From Virgibacillus salexigens (GTDB taxonomy: Bacteria > Bacillota > Bacilli > Bacillales > Amphibacillaceae): 64,000 nucleotides of DNA. The notes beneath the pieces are model-generated. The model did no database searches. It had not been told where the DNA came from and saw only the letters and a list, made by a program, of their open reading frames with translations. Shown piece by piece: positions 26,184 to 38,965 of this stretch (the first letter of the stretch is position 1; each line of letters begins with the position of its first letter). The stretch is taken from assembly GCF_014905415.1 (NCBI RefSeq), contig NZ_BNEO01000001.1:124001-188000 (forward strand), given 5' to 3'. The translations under genes were made by a program, and so were the position numbers.

Positions 26184-26210
26184 AAAAAACCACCAATTAT
26201 GTATTGGTGG
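26184..26210 (-). terminator. terminator of the tmRNA gene
   Basis: CCACCAATA / AATTGGTGG hairpin on the minus strand followed by TTTTTT. Its first arm overlaps the encoded CCA end of tmRNA. Confidence 0.85.
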
Positions 26211-26839
26211 AGACGGTGGGACATGCACTCCATGCTTTCGTCATGGCACTGACTATATCTTGAACCCTTGTAAAGGTTCTTCGGCGTCTTATGTGAAATT
26301 TAGATTTACTTTACAAGCAGCATTTCACATCCTAGTACTACCTATAAGGTAGCCTATAAGTCGATACATGGCTGTTGAATTACTTCAATCACCACTCGGT
26401 ATTGCCTTATTACTAATCAATATAGCAACTTAGGTTTCACCGATAAAGCCGAATTATCACTTTTACGTTACCGTAAAAGGCGACTATTTACTAATCGAAC
26501 CCACGTCCAGAGATATCGCCACTCAGGCTTCTACACGCTTATTCGGTATATTATCATTTACTTACTCTGCAGCCTACCGACGGGCTTTAGAGAAGCTAGT
26601 CTGATTCGTTTCAACAACCATCCTCAGACGGCGAATGATTGTATAGCCCGTTTCATTTGAGACCCTTCAATCTGCTACACGGGCAATAGCAGGAAGGATC
26701 GCTTAGCAGAGCTTACGCAGCTGCTAAAGCAGGTTGATTGTTTTCTTTGCCAGTTATATTTAGGCATAACGTTTTACGAGCCGTAACCTCGACGTGCAAC
26801 CTGAGCTCAATCTATCCCTGTCGAATCCGTAACGTCCCC
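26205..26839 (-). ncRNA. ssrA: tmRNA gene interrupted by a group I intron
   Basis: Minus strand begins GGGGACGTTACGGATTCGACAG and ends in an encoded CCA; GGGGACG pairs with CGTCTCC as the tRNA-like acceptor stem. The tag frame is GGC AAA GAA AAC AAT CAA then CCT GCT TTA GCA GCT GCG TAA, giving the degradation tag (A)GKENNQPALAAA. The exons are 26494-26839 (346 nt) and 26205-26221 (17 nt), together 363 nt, a normal size. The T-arm is split: GTGGGTTCGAT in exon 1 and TCCCAC in exon 2, which join to give a 5-bp stem and 7-nt T-loop. smpB lies just upstream in the same direction, as is usual. Confidence 0.95.
26222..26493 (-). other. group I intron inside the tmRNA T-loop
   Basis: 272 nt, with no protein gene inside. 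Hallmarks read on the minus strand: the 3' core (S) motif AAGATATAGTC near 26252-26262, which pairs with CGACTTATA (near 26354-26362) to form P7 with a bulged base; a Q-like GGCAATACCGAG pairing with an upstream GTTGC and CGGT; and a P2-type hairpin CTTTTACG-GTAA-CGTAAAAG. P1 is made by exon CGAT and intron GTCG with the required U·G pair at the splice site, and the intron ends in G. Boundaries are set by this P1, the final G and restoration of the T-loop. Confidence 0.9.
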
Positions 26840-26913
26840 ATATAAAATAAGAGTAACGCTCGGAAGAATGAGCATATTTATATGATTGTTTTAACTTCCT
26901 AATGACAATTCCT

Positions 26914-26941
26914 ATTATAGCATTTTTGGCGAAAAAGTCAA
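26914..26941 (-). promoter_or_regulatory. sigma-A promoter of the tmRNA gene
   Basis: Minus strand TTGACT (26936-26941), 16-nt spacer, TATAAT (26914-26919), about 70 bp upstream of the mature tmRNA 5' end, leaving a precursor leader. Confidence 0.8.
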
Positions 26942-26966
26942 GTTACTAGTAAGGTTACAGCTAGCT

Positions 26967-27431
26967 TTATCGCGTCTGTTCTTTAATCGCACGATCAGCA
27001 TCTCGCTTCATTTGCTTTCGTTTCAGATCCTCGCGCTTATCGTATTTCTTTTTCCCTTTTCCTAAACCTAGTAATACTTTAGCATATCCATTTTTAATAT
27101 AGATCTTCAATGGAACAAGTGCGTAGCCCTGTTGTTGTGTTAATCCAATTAATTTATTAATTTCTTTCCGATGTAATAATAGTTTTCTTGTACGAGTTGG
27201 GTCGTGATTGAATCGATTTCCTTGTGCATATTCTGCTATGTGCAGATTAATCAATTTAACTTCTCCACGATCAATTCGGGCATGGGAATCTTTAATGTTT
27301 ACTCGACCTGCTCGAATGGACTTGATTTCAGTACCTTGCAGAACGATACCTGCTTCATAGGTATCTTCAATAAAGTAATCATGAGAAGCACGTTTATTTT
27401 GTGCGACTGTATTTCCTTGTCCTTTTGGCAT
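26967..27431 (-). CDS. smpB: SsrA-binding protein SmpB
   Basis: 154 residues with the typical start region [27 protein letters not shown], an OB-fold barrel and a basic C-terminal tail ([18 protein letters not shown]). It binds the tRNA-like domain of tmRNA and delivers it to stalled ribosomes. The tmRNA gene lies directly downstream, so its partner is the intron-containing RNA. AGGAGGAAG precedes the ATG. The zupT gene, not rnr, is immediately upstream, 74 bp away. Confidence 0.95.
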   Translation of the reverse strand: MPKGQGNTVAQNKRASHDYFIEDTYEAGIVLQGTEIKSIRAGRVNIKDSHARIDRGEVKLINLHIAEYAQGNRFNHDPTRTRKLLLHRKEINKLIGLTQQQGYALVPLKIYIKNGYAKVLLGLGKGKKKYDKREDLKRKQMKRDADRAIKEQTR

Positions 27432-27505
27432 AAGAACTTCCTCCTACTGCTTGCATGCCCCTTATTTTATCAAATATTCTAACGTATTCCAATTATAATT
27501 GCGTC

Positions 27506-28315
27506 TTAATTTAATAATAATAAACTTAAAGCCATTACAGCCATGCCGCTAATAACACCATAAATAGAAAGGTGTGCCTCATCATATTTCTTAGCTGCTG
27601 GCAATAATTCGTCTAAAGAGATAAACACCATGATCCCCGCCACCATAGCAAAGATAATCCCAAACATTAGGTCTGTTAAAAACGGCATTAAAATAAGAAA
27701 CGCGACAATTGCCCCAATGGGTTCAGCCAGTCCAGATAAAAACGATAAGCGAAAAGCTTTCCGTTTATTATTAGTTGCATAATAAATGGGTACTGATACG
27801 GCAATTCCTTCAGGAACATTATGTATTGCTATCGCTATAGCAATAGCTAAACCAAGCGCAGGATCTTGCAACGCTGAAATGAATGTTGCAATACCCTCAG
27901 GAAAATTATGAATTGCAATTGCTAATGCAGTAAAAACACCCATTTTTAATAAATCAGGATCATTTATTACTGCTTGGGGATGCTTCATATCTTCTACTTT
28001 TTTCAATTCATGCGGGTTAGTACTTTTAGGAATAAAACGATCAATGAAAAGAATAAATAGGATTCCAACAAAAAAAGATCCAACCGTGGCCCAGTTCCCA
28101 TATCCATCGCCAAGTTCAGTTATTAAGGCATCTTGGGCTTTGACAAAAATATCGATCATGGAAACATAGATCATAACACCAGCTGAAAACCCTAATGCGT
28201 AAGATAAGAATTTAGTATTTGTCGTTTTCGTAAAAAATGCTAATAAACTCCCTATTCCTGTAGCTAAGCCAGCGAATAAAGTGAATAAGAATGCTACGAT
28301 TACCTCCTGTGTCAT
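27506..28315 (-). CDS. zupT: ZIP-family zinc/metal transporter ZupT
   Basis: 269 residues with eight membrane helices. The two metal-binding helices carry HNFPEGI (about residue 140) and HNVPEGI (about 168), the ZIP signature, and there is a His/Asp-rich cytosolic loop around residue 110. It imports zinc and possibly iron, manganese or cobalt without ATP. AAAGGAG precedes the ATG. It sits between rnr and smpB, where these two are usually adjacent, and the rnr terminator separates it from rnr. Confidence 0.9.
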   Translation of the reverse strand: MTQEVIVAFLFTLFAGLATGIGSLLAFFTKTTNTKFLSYALGFSAGVMIYVSMIDIFVKAQDALITELGDGYGNWATVGSFFVGILFILFIDRFIPKSTNPHELKKVEDMKHPQAVINDPDLLKMGVFTALAIAIHNFPEGIATFISALQDPALGLAIAIAIAIHNVPEGIAVSVPIYYATNNKRKAFRLSFLSGLAEPIGAIVAFLILMPFLTDLMFGIIFAMVAGIMVFISLDELLPAAKKYDEAHLSIYGVISGMAVMALSLLLLN

Positions 28316-28333
28316 GATCTGCTCCTTTGACTT

Positions 28334-28365
28334 AAAAACCGCTGACCGATTATGGCAACAGCGGC
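28334..28365 (-). terminator. terminator of rnr
   Basis: GCCGCTGTTGCC / GGTCAGCGGT-type hairpin on the minus strand followed by TTTTT, just after the rnr stop codon. Confidence 0.8.
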
Positions 28366-28372
28366 TTCTTCA

Positions 28373-30541
28373 CTATTTTTTTGCTTTCTTTGCTTTTATT
28401 CGTTTCTTCTTTTTCGGTTTTTCTGCATAAACCATTTCAAAGTCTACCGTACGTTCATCTGTATTAACACCAGCTACTTTTACCTTCACTTCATCTCCAA
28501 TGCGGTACATATTCGCTGTACGCTCACCAATCATGGCTTGACTTCGTTGATCATAGTGATAATAATCATCGGTTAAATAGCTTACATGAATTAACCCTTC
28601 AATCGTATTCTCTAGTTCAACAAATAAACCAAAATTGGTAATGGAACTAATCACGCCAATATATTCTTCGCCAATCTTATTTTGCATAAATTCTGCTTTT
28701 TTCAAATCATCCGTTTCACGTTCAGCATCTACTGCTCTTCGTTCTGCTTCCGATGTTTGTCTAGCAATTTCCGGCATTGCATCCTTCCATTTCTGCAATG
28801 TTTTCTGATCCATATTTTTTTGAATCAAGTACGTACGAATAAGGCGATGTACAGTTAAATCCGGATACCTGCGAATTGGGGATGTGAAATGCGTATAGAA
28901 TTCGGTTGCAAGTCCAAAATGACCAATACTTTGAGGATCATATTTTGCTTGCTGCATCGAACGAAGCATTAACTTGGAAACAATCATTTCTTCTGGTTTT
29001 CCTTGTACTTCTTCTAATACTTTTTGTAATGCTTGGGGATGGATCTCATTATTTGCCCCTTTCACTACATAACCAAGACCAGCTAGAAATTCAAAGAATG
29101 TTTGTAATTTCCCGGGATCCGGATCTTCGTGAATTCGATGAATAAATGGTACATCCATCCAGTGGAAGTGTTCAGCTACTGTTTCATTTGCTGCGAGCAT
29201 AAATTCTTCAATAAGACGCTCCGCAACAGAACGTTCCCGTAGTACCACATCTTCCGGTTTGCCGTTCTCATCTACTAGCACCTTCGCTTCCTTGAAATCG
29301 AAGTCAATCGCTCCTCGGCCCATTCGTTTTCCCCGTAATATGGCGGCTAGCGCCTCCATATCTTCAAAGAAAGGTACTAATTCTTTATAATGGTTACGTA
29401 ACTCCTCATCCTTATCCACTAAAATTTTGTTGACATCGGAATATGTCATTCGTTCATTCGTACGGATAACGCTTTGGAAAATTTCATGATCCACTACATT
29501 TCCAGAACGGTCTATTTCCATTTCACAACCTAATGTTAGACGATCCACCTGTGGGTTTAATGAACAAATTCCGTTGGATAAACGATGTGGAATCATTGGA
29601 ATAACACGGTCAACGAGATAGACACTTGTACCTCTTTCTAGTGCTTCTTGATCAATTGGACTTCCTTCATCTACGTAGTAACTAACATCCGCAATATAGA
29701 CACCTAATCGATAGTTTCCATTCTCTAATTTTTTTACAGAAACGGCATCATCCAAGTCCTTGGCATCGGCTCCGTCAATGGTGACAATGGTTTCATCACG
29801 AAGGTCTCTTCTCTCCTTAATCTCATCTTCGGATATGGTTTCTGGAGTATTAGCTGCTTGGTCCAATACTTTAGTTGGAAAGTCAACCTTAATTCCGTGC
29901 TTATGAATGATCGATATGATATCAATTCCCGGATCATTCTTATGACCAAGAATATGAATGATTTCTCCTTCAGCACTTTTTCTACCTTCAGGATACTTTG
30001 TAATATGGGCAATTACTTTATGTCCACTTACTGCACCGTTCGTCATGCTTTTCGGGATAAAGATATCATTTGGAATCCGCTTATCATCCGCAATGACAAA
30101 ACCAAAGGAACGATTATCTTCAAACGTCCCAACAACTTGCAGCGTTGCGCGTTCTAATATACGAATAACGGTCCCCTCAGGGCGATTCCCATCCTTATCT
30201 CTTTTCTCAATACGTACTAACACTTTATCGTTATTCATCGCAGAAGCAAGATCAGAATGATGAATATACACATCATCTTGTTGTTCATTATCAGGGATTA
30301 GAAATGCAAATCCTTTCGCGTGCATCTGAATTCTACCACGAATTAAATTCATTTTTTCTGGCAGTCCAAAACGATTTTTTCGTGTCCGAACAAGTTCGCC
30401 TTCTTCTTCCAATTCATTTAGTGCTTTAACTAGTTGTTTAAATTCTACTGCATCTTCAATTTCTAATACTTCTTCTAATTCATCTACAGCTAATGGTTTG
30501 GTTCCATTTTCTTTGAAATAATTTTGTATTTTCTCTTTCAC
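28373..30541 (-). CDS. rnr: ribonuclease R
   Basis: 722 residues. N-terminal helix-turn-helix (1-70), two cold-shock/OB domains, and an RNB catalytic domain with the Asp cluster [15 protein letters not shown] (about residue 255). A C-terminal S1 domain ([21 protein letters not shown]) and a Lys-rich tail follow. It is a processive 3'-5' exonuclease that degrades structured RNA, including non-stop mRNA released by tmRNA and SmpB, which are encoded downstream. The second GTG (30541) is 6 nt after GAAGGTG and is preferred to the GTG at 30550. Confidence 0.95.
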   Translation of the reverse strand: MKEKIQNYFKENGTKPLAVDELEEVLEIEDAVEFKQLVKALNELEEEGELVRTRKNRFGLPEKMNLIRGRIQMHAKGFAFLIPDNEQQDDVYIHHSDLASAMNNDKVLVRIEKRDKDGNRPEGTVIRILERATLQVVGTFEDNRSFGFVIADDKRIPNDIFIPKSMTNGAVSGHKVIAHITKYPEGRKSAEGEIIHILGHKNDPGIDIISIIHKHGIKVDFPTKVLDQAANTPETISEDEIKERRDLRDETIVTIDGADAKDLDDAVSVKKLENGNYRLGVYIADVSYYVDEGSPIDQEALERGTSVYLVDRVIPMIPHRLSNGICSLNPQVDRLTLGCEMEIDRSGNVVDHEIFQSVIRTNERMTYSDVNKILVDKDEELRNHYKELVPFFEDMEALAAILRGKRMGRGAIDFDFKEAKVLVDENGKPEDVVLRERSVAERLIEEFMLAANETVAEHFHWMDVPFIHRIHEDPDPGKLQTFFEFLAGLGYVVKGANNEIHPQALQKVLEEVQGKPEEMIVSKLMLRSMQQAKYDPQSIGHFGLATEFYTHFTSPIRRYPDLTVHRLIRTYLIQKNMDQKTLQKWKDAMPEIARQTSEAERRAVDAERETDDLKKAEFMQNKIGEEYIGVISSITNFGLFVELENTIEGLIHVSYLTDDYYHYDQRSQAMIGERTANMYRIGDEVKVKVAGVNTDERTVDFEMVYAEKPKKKKRIKAKKAKK

Positions 30542-30590
30542 TTTCTTCACCTTCTTTCTTTTTATTGTTCACGTTCTTTGATAATTATAA

Positions 30591-31337
30591 TCATTCTTCC
30601 CAATCCAATGTTTCAAGGAATTGATAAATATCTTCAAACACTTGCTCTTTCTCTTTATCCATGGTGATTACATGTCCAGAATTTTCGTACCAGTTCAAAG
30701 CCTTATGATCTGATTCTACATTCTCATAAATATAATTGGCGCTATCTGTATTAATCATTTCGTCCTGTCTTGCTTGAACAACCATTGCTGGTGTATAAAT
30801 GGTGTCTACTTCATTTTTTACTTCTGTAATAAATTTGCCTAATTGCTGGAATACTTCCGTTGATTGCTCAAGTAATTCCTCTACTTCTTTTTCAATAACA
30901 GCTTCATCTTTCCCTTCTAATTGTTTGTATTCTTTAGAAAAAGTTTGGAAGCCTTTTGTAAGTTGTGTCTCATTGTCAAAAAACATTGGAGAACACATGG
31001 TTACTACTGCTTTTGTTTTTTCCGTGAAGGCTAATTTCAAGCTTAATACCCCGCCTAAAGATAACCCTGCCACCGCTATTTCCTCATAACCAAGTTCCTT
31101 CAGATGATTATATGCTTCTTTGACATCGGCCCACCATTCTTTTGGTGTAGCTTTTACTAGTTCTTCTGGTGGTAATCCATGACCACGGTAAATCGGGGCG
31201 TGACTCGTGTAACCCCTTTTTTCTAAATATCTTCCTAACATACGAACATCAGCTGAATGCCCAGTAAACCCATGTAATAATAATACCGCACGTGGTCCTG
31301 CTTCAAACGTAAAAGGTTGTGGTTGTTTTACTTTCAT
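30591..31337 (-). CDS. alpha/beta-hydrolase carboxylesterase (YvaK/Est30-like)
   Basis: 248 residues. Oxyanion region LLLHGFTG (about residue 20), nucleophile Ser in GLSLGGV (about 93), Asp in QARQDEMI and His in SGHVITMDKE complete the triad. It matches the YvaK/Est30 monoacyl-esterase group in length and in its first residues (MKVKQPQPFTFE), which supports the ATG at 31337 over the one at 31361. It lies between secG and rnr as in B. subtilis. The natural substrate is unknown; family members hydrolyse short to medium acyl esters. Confidence 0.9.
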   Translation of the reverse strand: MKVKQPQPFTFEAGPRAVLLLHGFTGHSADVRMLGRYLEKRGYTSHAPIYRGHGLPPEELVKATPKEWWADVKEAYNHLKELGYEEIAVAGLSLGGVLSLKLAFTEKTKAVVTMCSPMFFDNETQLTKGFQTFSKEYKQLEGKDEAVIEKEVEELLEQSTEVFQQLGKFITEVKNEVDTIYTPAMVVQARQDEMINTDSANYIYENVESDHKALNWYENSGHVITMDKEKEQVFEDIYQFLETLDWEE

Positions 31338-31448
31338 TCTTCCTGCAACTCCTTCTGCCATTCTTCTTTAGTACTTTACCCATATTCTAAAATTAAATCA
31401 TAAAGCCTATTTTAAATGATAATGCAGACTACTCCCACATTATATAAT

Positions 31449-31482
31449 AAAAACCCTTATCACTATTAGCGATAAGGGTTTC
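31449..31482 (-). terminator. terminator after secG
   Basis: AAACCCTTATC / GATAAGGGTTT arms followed by a T-run on the minus strand. Confidence 0.85.
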
Positions 31483-31487
31483 GTTAT

Positions 31488-31721
31488 TTATTGTAAAACA
31501 TATGCGCTTAGGAAAGCTAGTACAAAAAAGATAACTGCTGTTACAATTGTTCCTCGGTGTAAGACAAGATCAATCCCTCTTGCTTTCTGTTTTCCAAACA
31601 ATTGCTCTGCACCACCAGAAATGGCACCAGACAGACCTTCACTTTTCCCAGACTGCAATAAAACAAGTACAATCATAATAATTCCATCAATCACTAATAA
31701 TACGTTTACGATTCCTAGCAT
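31488..31721 (-). CDS. secG: preprotein translocase subunit SecG
   Basis: 77 residues with two membrane helices (1-22 and 53-75) and the conserved loop [24 protein letters not shown]. It is part of the SecYEG channel. The frame extends 28 codons upstream, but AGGGGGT lies 11 nt before the ATG at 31721, and the resulting length equals that of known SecG. A terminator follows, so the downstream esterase has its own transcript. Confidence 0.93.
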   Translation of the reverse strand: MLGIVNVLLVIDGIIMIVLVLLQSGKSEGLSGAISGGAEQLFGKQKARGIDLVLHRGTIVTAVIFFVLAFLSAYVLQ

Positions 31722-31968
31722 ATTTGTATGATACCCCCTGTAACCTATACCAAAACCAAAAAATCTGGAATTCTTCCGCTGCTTGTATGTTAGTAGAAAA
31801 AACATACGTTAACTTATATTAACTTTAGCATAGTTTACTTTGAAATAGCAAGCTTTTTCCTATGCTCAGCGGTTAATGTGACACTTTTTAAAATTGCTAT
31901 CTCCTATTCCTAGAAAAGGTGTAACGAATTATAATAAAAGCATATTAAATTGATGGGAGCTTGTGATA

Positions 31969-32895
31969 ATGATAAAAGAATCATTTTGGTATCCATCCAA
32001 GGATGGCACTTGCCTATTTACTAGGGTATGGAAACCGAATCTATACCCAAAGGCAATTATTCAAATTGCACATGGTATGATGGAGCACGGTGAAAGATAT
32101 GATGAATTTGCAAGTCATTTAGCTTTAAAAGGATTTATTGTATACATAAATGATCACCGTGGCCATGGTAAAACAGGAGAACGACAAGGGCAACTTGGAT
32201 TCTTTGCAGACTCAGATGGCTTTATGAAAACAGTGGATGATCTTACCCAATTATCCAAAAGGATCAAAATAGCGTTTCCTGAACTTCCGCTGTACTTAAT
32301 TGGTCATAGTATGGGTTCTTTTTTAATACGTATCTATCTTCAAACCAATAGTCACCTAGCTAACGCAGCTATTCTTTCTGGTACCGGCTATTTTCCATTT
32401 GTAAAGACTTTAGCAGGCAAGTGGTTTGCTTCTTTTTTACCAAGTAGAAAAGAATCCCCCCTTATGAATAAGCTTGTTTTTGGAACCTATAATAAAAAAA
32501 TACCCCATTCGCCTACTGGTTTTGAATGGCTAAGCAGGAATGAAAGTACCATAAAAAACTATATGAAAGACCCTTATACTGGCTTTACTCCAACCGGTAG
32601 ATTCTTTTATGATTTAATGAATGGGTTAATTGCCATGCAGAAAACAAAGCGGAACCGACAAATACGTCCTGATTTTCCAATTCTTATTTTAAGTGGAGAT
32701 CGTGATCCAGTTGGCAATTATACAAGAGGTGTGTGGAAAACAGCTACGACCTATAAAAAAGTTGGTCTAGAGAATGTAACTACCATGTTCTTTGCAAACG
32801 GAAGACATGAATTATTACATGAGGATAATAGACAAGAAGTATTTGACTTACTAACAAAGTGGTTAGAGGCAATTAAAGAGAAAGAAGAAGCCTAG
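31969..32895 (+). CDS. monoacylglycerol lipase-like alpha/beta hydrolase (YtpA-like)
   Basis: 308 residues. Serine hydrolase 4 family: HGMMEHGERYDEFA near the N-terminus, nucleophile Ser in GHSMGSFL (about 111), Asp in LSGDRDPVG (about 248) and His in NGRHELLHE. Similar proteins are lysophospholipases or monoacylglycerol lipases; YtpA of B. subtilis makes the bacilysocin phospholipid. The ATG at 31969 follows GGGAG by 9 nt. No operon partner. No signal peptide, so it is cytosolic. Confidence 0.82.
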   Translation: MIKESFWYPSKDGTCLFTRVWKPNLYPKAIIQIAHGMMEHGERYDEFASHLALKGFIVYINDHRGHGKTGERQGQLGFFADSDGFMKTVDDLTQLSKRIKIAFPELPLYLIGHSMGSFLIRIYLQTNSHLANAAILSGTGYFPFVKTLAGKWFASFLPSRKESPLMNKLVFGTYNKKIPHSPTGFEWLSRNESTIKNYMKDPYTGFTPTGRFFYDLMNGLIAMQKTKRNRQIRPDFPILILSGDRDPVGNYTRGVWKTATTYKKVGLENVTTMFFANGRHELLHEDNRQEVFDLLTKWLEAIKEKEEA

Positions 32896-33044
32896 TTGTT
32901 GTATTGGATAAAATTAACATTCCTTTTAAAAAAGCTATTTTTCTAGTTTTTTCGACAAACTTTTAAGAAATTGCCTCTGATTGCTTGTACCTAAAATGTC
33001 GACAGGTTAAAATAGAAAGTGATTGAAATGTAGAAAGGTTGGAA

Positions 33045-34763
33045 ATGATTATGTCGAATGTTCAAGGAATTGCAGCATCTTCTGGAATTGCAATTGCGAA
33101 AGCTTATCAGCTTGAAACCCCAGATTTATCATTTGAAAAAGTCTCTATCGATAACCCAAATGAGGAAATCGAACGATTAAATAAAGCATTGGAAATTTCC
33201 AAGCAGGAATTAGAAAAAATTAAAGCCCATACAAAAGAGGCGATTGGTGATGAGCATGCGGAAATATTTTCAGCTCATTTGTTAGTTCTTAACGACCCTG
33301 AACTCATTAATCCAATTAAAGATAAGATTACTACCGAAAATGTCATGGCTGAAGCAGCACTTGATGAAACTGCTAATATGTTTATTGATATGTTCAAAAA
33401 CATGGATAATGCATACATGAGGGAACGAGCAGCCGATATCCATGATGTAACGAAACGAGTAATGGCTCATTTATTAGGGGTTACTTTCCCCGATCCTGCT
33501 CTAATTAATGAAGAAGTAATTGTAATTGCTAATGATCTAACTCCTTCCGATACGGCCCAATTAAATCGCGATTTTGTAAAAGGGTTTGCAACAGACATAG
33601 GAGGACGTACTTCCCACTCTGCAATTATGGCAAGATCTCTTGAAATACCAGCTGTTGTTGGTACAAAAGAGGTTACTAAAATAATTAAACAAGGAGACCT
33701 CCTGATTGTTGACGGGAATGAAGGTGATGTCATTATCAACCCTTCTGAGGATCAAATTGCAAGTTACCGTCTGAAGCAACAAGAATTTGCTGAAAAGAAA
33801 CAAGAATGGGCAAAATTAAAAGATGAACCTACATTTTCTTCAGATGGAGAACAGGTAGAGTTAGCTGCTAACATCGGAACACCTAAAGATGTTGCCGGTG
33901 TACTTGCCAATGGTGGTGAAGGTATCGGACTTTACCGAACAGAGTTTTTATACATGGGCAAAAGTCAATTGCCAACAGAAGAAGAGCAATTTGATGCTTA
34001 CAAATCTGTCTTAGAACAAATGGAAGGAAAACCAGTGGTAGTTCGCACATTAGATATTGGTGGAGATAAGGAATTAAATTACTTAGATCTTCCAGAAGAA
34101 CTAAATCCTTTCCTTGGATTTCGTGCTATTCGTTTCTGCTTAGAAAACGAACATGTCTTCCGTCCACAATTAAGGGCTCTTTTACGTGCTAGCGCATACG
34201 GTAATTTAAAAGTGATGTTCCCAATGATTGCAACCCTTGAAGAATTCCGTAAAGCGAAAGCACTTTTATTAGACGAGAAAGAAGCTTTACAAAAAGAAGG
34301 TTATGATGTCTCTGAAAATATCGAGGTTGGAATTATGGTAGAAATTCCTTCTACAGCTGTTACAGCCAAACAGTTTGCAAAAGAAGTTGATTTCTTCAGT
34401 ATTGGGACGAATGACTTGATTCAATATACAATGGCTGCGGACAGGATGAATGAACAAGTATCTTATCTTTATCAACCGTATCACCCGGCAATTCTAAATC
34501 TTATTCACAATGTGATTGAAGCTGCTCATCAAGAAGGAAAATGGGCCGGAATGTGTGGTGAAATGGCAGGCGATTCCATTGCAATTCCGATATTATTAGG
34601 ACTTGGTTTAGATGAATTCAGTATGAGTGCAACTTCCATCTTACCAGCCCGTACACAAATTCTTCGCCTTTCTAAAGAGGAAATGACTGCTTATAAAGAA
34701 CAGATTCTATCCATGGGAACAGCTGAAGAAGTAGTCGAATTTATTAAAGAGAAAACGCAATAA
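33045..34763 (+). CDS. ptsI: PTS enzyme I (phosphoenolpyruvate-protein phosphotransferase)
   Basis: 572 residues. N-terminal HPr-binding and phospho-His domain with the active His in [19 protein letters not shown] (about 190), then a PEP-binding barrel with [26 protein letters not shown] and MCGEMAGD carrying the catalytic Cys. It passes phosphate from PEP to HPr for sugar uptake. ptsH, which normally precedes ptsI, is missing here; the gene has its own promoter region and a terminator. Three in-frame starts are possible (33039, 33045, 33051); AAAGG with 6-nt spacing favours 33045. Confidence 0.95.
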   Translation: MIMSNVQGIAASSGIAIAKAYQLETPDLSFEKVSIDNPNEEIERLNKALEISKQELEKIKAHTKEAIGDEHAEIFSAHLLVLNDPELINPIKDKITTENVMAEAALDETANMFIDMFKNMDNAYMRERAADIHDVTKRVMAHLLGVTFPDPALINEEVIVIANDLTPSDTAQLNRDFVKGFATDIGGRTSHSAIMARSLEIPAVVGTKEVTKIIKQGDLLIVDGNEGDVIINPSEDQIASYRLKQQEFAEKKQEWAKLKDEPTFSSDGEQVELAANIGTPKDVAGVLANGGEGIGLYRTEFLYMGKSQLPTEEEQFDAYKSVLEQMEGKPVVVRTLDIGGDKELNYLDLPEELNPFLGFRAIRFCLENEHVFRPQLRALLRASAYGNLKVMFPMIATLEEFRKAKALLLDEKEALQKEGYDVSENIEVGIMVEIPSTAVTAKQFAKEVDFFSIGTNDLIQYTMAADRMNEQVSYLYQPYHPAILNLIHNVIEAAHQEGKWAGMCGEMAGDSIAIPILLGLGLDEFSMSATSILPARTQILRLSKEEMTAYKEQILSMGTAEEVVEFIKEKTQ

Positions 34764-34770
34764 CATATTT

Positions 34771-34803
34771 CCCCTATAGTTGATTACTATAGGGGTTATT
34801 TAT
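34771..34803 (+). terminator. terminator of ptsI
   Basis: CCCCTATAGT / ACTATAGGGG hairpin followed by TTATTTATTT. Confidence 0.8.
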
Positions 34804-35795
34804 TTCGCATATCCATCAAATCTTTCGCCTGTCATGATTGACATCAAATCGATATAGAACTTCTGGTAATCTAATTGAAAAGCAATGCGATGAATTTTTC
34901 CACCCACTGCTTCATCTGTTTGCATATCTTCCAAATTAACATATGGACGAATATCGGCAATACTCTGTCCCCTAACTATACCGCTTTTAGCTTGCACAAT
35001 ATGAATAGGCAACTTTTGATAACTTAACATACCTGGTTTATAAACAGCCATTAACGTTAACACATCATGTAATGGGCTTCCCTGGATAGTTGGATTTCTT
35101 TTTTTATAAAAATCATAATAATAATCCAATAGTACTTTAACAATATGTACAGATCCCATTTGATCGATAAAATCAACCATTTGTGGTGTAGCGATAGCAT
35201 ATTTGGTTACATTTAAAGGGATTATCGTTACATTTTTTGCATTTTCTAAGACAACTTGCGCCGCAACTGGATCACCATGAAAATTCGCCTCAGAAACTGC
35301 TGTAATATTACCAGGGACCCAAAAAGCTCCTCCCATAATGTAATATGCTTTAATGGAAGACATGAGTGATTTATAAAGAATAAATAAACTTGCTAATGAG
35401 GTTAATCGACCAATATTTACAATAACCAATTCATCTTTATACCTATTGATTAATTCGACAACTTCAAAGAAGTTCTCACTTATTCCATTGCTCAAATGTT
35501 TTTTTGGTGGAGTAATTGGACCAAGGCCATATTCGCCATGGATCTCTGGTACGTATTCAGGAGCTTCCCCAGTCATCGGGATATGCGCGCCAGCAATAAC
35601 TTTTATATCTTGCACTTCCTGTGTAGGAAATAAACTTCGTATATACAAGATATTAGCAATAGCATTATCTCTAGATACATTCCCATAATCCGCCACAATC
35701 CCAACAATCTCTATATCATCGTTGAGATACGCGTAAATTAAAGCAATGGTATCATCTATACCAACATCACCAAATAAAAGCACTTTTTGAACCAT
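34800..35795 (-). CDS. inosine/uridine-preferring nucleoside hydrolase family protein
   Basis: 331 residues of the IU-nucleoside hydrolase fold. The N-terminal calcium site reads FGDVGIDD in place of the usual DTDxGxDD: the third, seventh and eighth positions (catalytic and Ca-binding Asp) are kept, but the first Asp is Phe. The late HD motif (SPLHDVLTL, about residue 247) is present. Members split ribonucleosides into base and ribose. Activity is likely but not certain given the changed first residue. GGAGGGG lies before the ATG. Single gene, convergent with ptsI. Confidence 0.82.
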   Translation of the reverse strand: MVQKVLLFGDVGIDDTIALIYAYLNDDIEIVGIVADYGNVSRDNAIANILYIRSLFPTQEVQDIKVIAGAHIPMTGEAPEYVPEIHGEYGLGPITPPKKHLSNGISENFFEVVELINRYKDELVIVNIGRLTSLASLFILYKSLMSSIKAYYIMGGAFWVPGNITAVSEANFHGDPVAAQVVLENAKNVTIIPLNVTKYAIATPQMVDFIDQMGSVHIVKVLLDYYYDFYKKRNPTIQGSPLHDVLTLMAVYKPGMLSYQKLPIHIVQAKSGIVRGQSIADIRPYVNLEDMQTDEAVGGKIHRIAFQLDYQKFYIDLMSIMTGERFDGYAK

Positions 35796-36070
35796 TCTAC
35801 CCCTCCATCATCCAGCTTCATCCCATTTTGTATTATATTCCCAACACTTTTCGTCCTATGATTACCTTTTATCTATATTTAAAGCATAATCTAATTTTTT
35901 ACTACGGCTTAGGCCTGTTTCAATCATAAGAAAAACCAAAAGTGACTTTACAAGAATTTTCGCATTATGCGGTATGGCCAGACTTATTGTGCTGATTGCT
36001 TAAGCCGGACGATGGGTAATTCACTTATTTCGTTAGTACAATTGTAAAATTTTATATTTCTTAGACCAAT
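35796..36070. other. intergenic region between eno and the nucleoside hydrolase gene
   Basis: About 275 bp with no convincing gene. A ribosome site (GGAGGGG) for the hydrolase lies at its left end and the eno terminator follows on its right. Confidence 0.5.
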
Positions 36071-36108
36071 AAAAAACCTCTTGAAGCATCACCCTTCAAG
36101 AGGTTTTA
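36071..36108 (-). terminator. terminator of the glycolytic operon
   Basis: AAAACCTCTTGAAGG / CTTCAAGAGGTTTT hairpin with TTTTTT on the minus strand, 9 bp after the eno stop codon. Confidence 0.9.
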
Positions 36109-36116
36109 TTATAAGA

Positions 36117-38961
<2,845 letters not shown>

Positions 38962-38965
<4 letters not shown>

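Noticed and set aside
29958-30260. Plus-strand reading frame opposite rnr
   Set aside because: It is a shadow of the rnr coding sequence, with no ribosome site and no recognisable protein.
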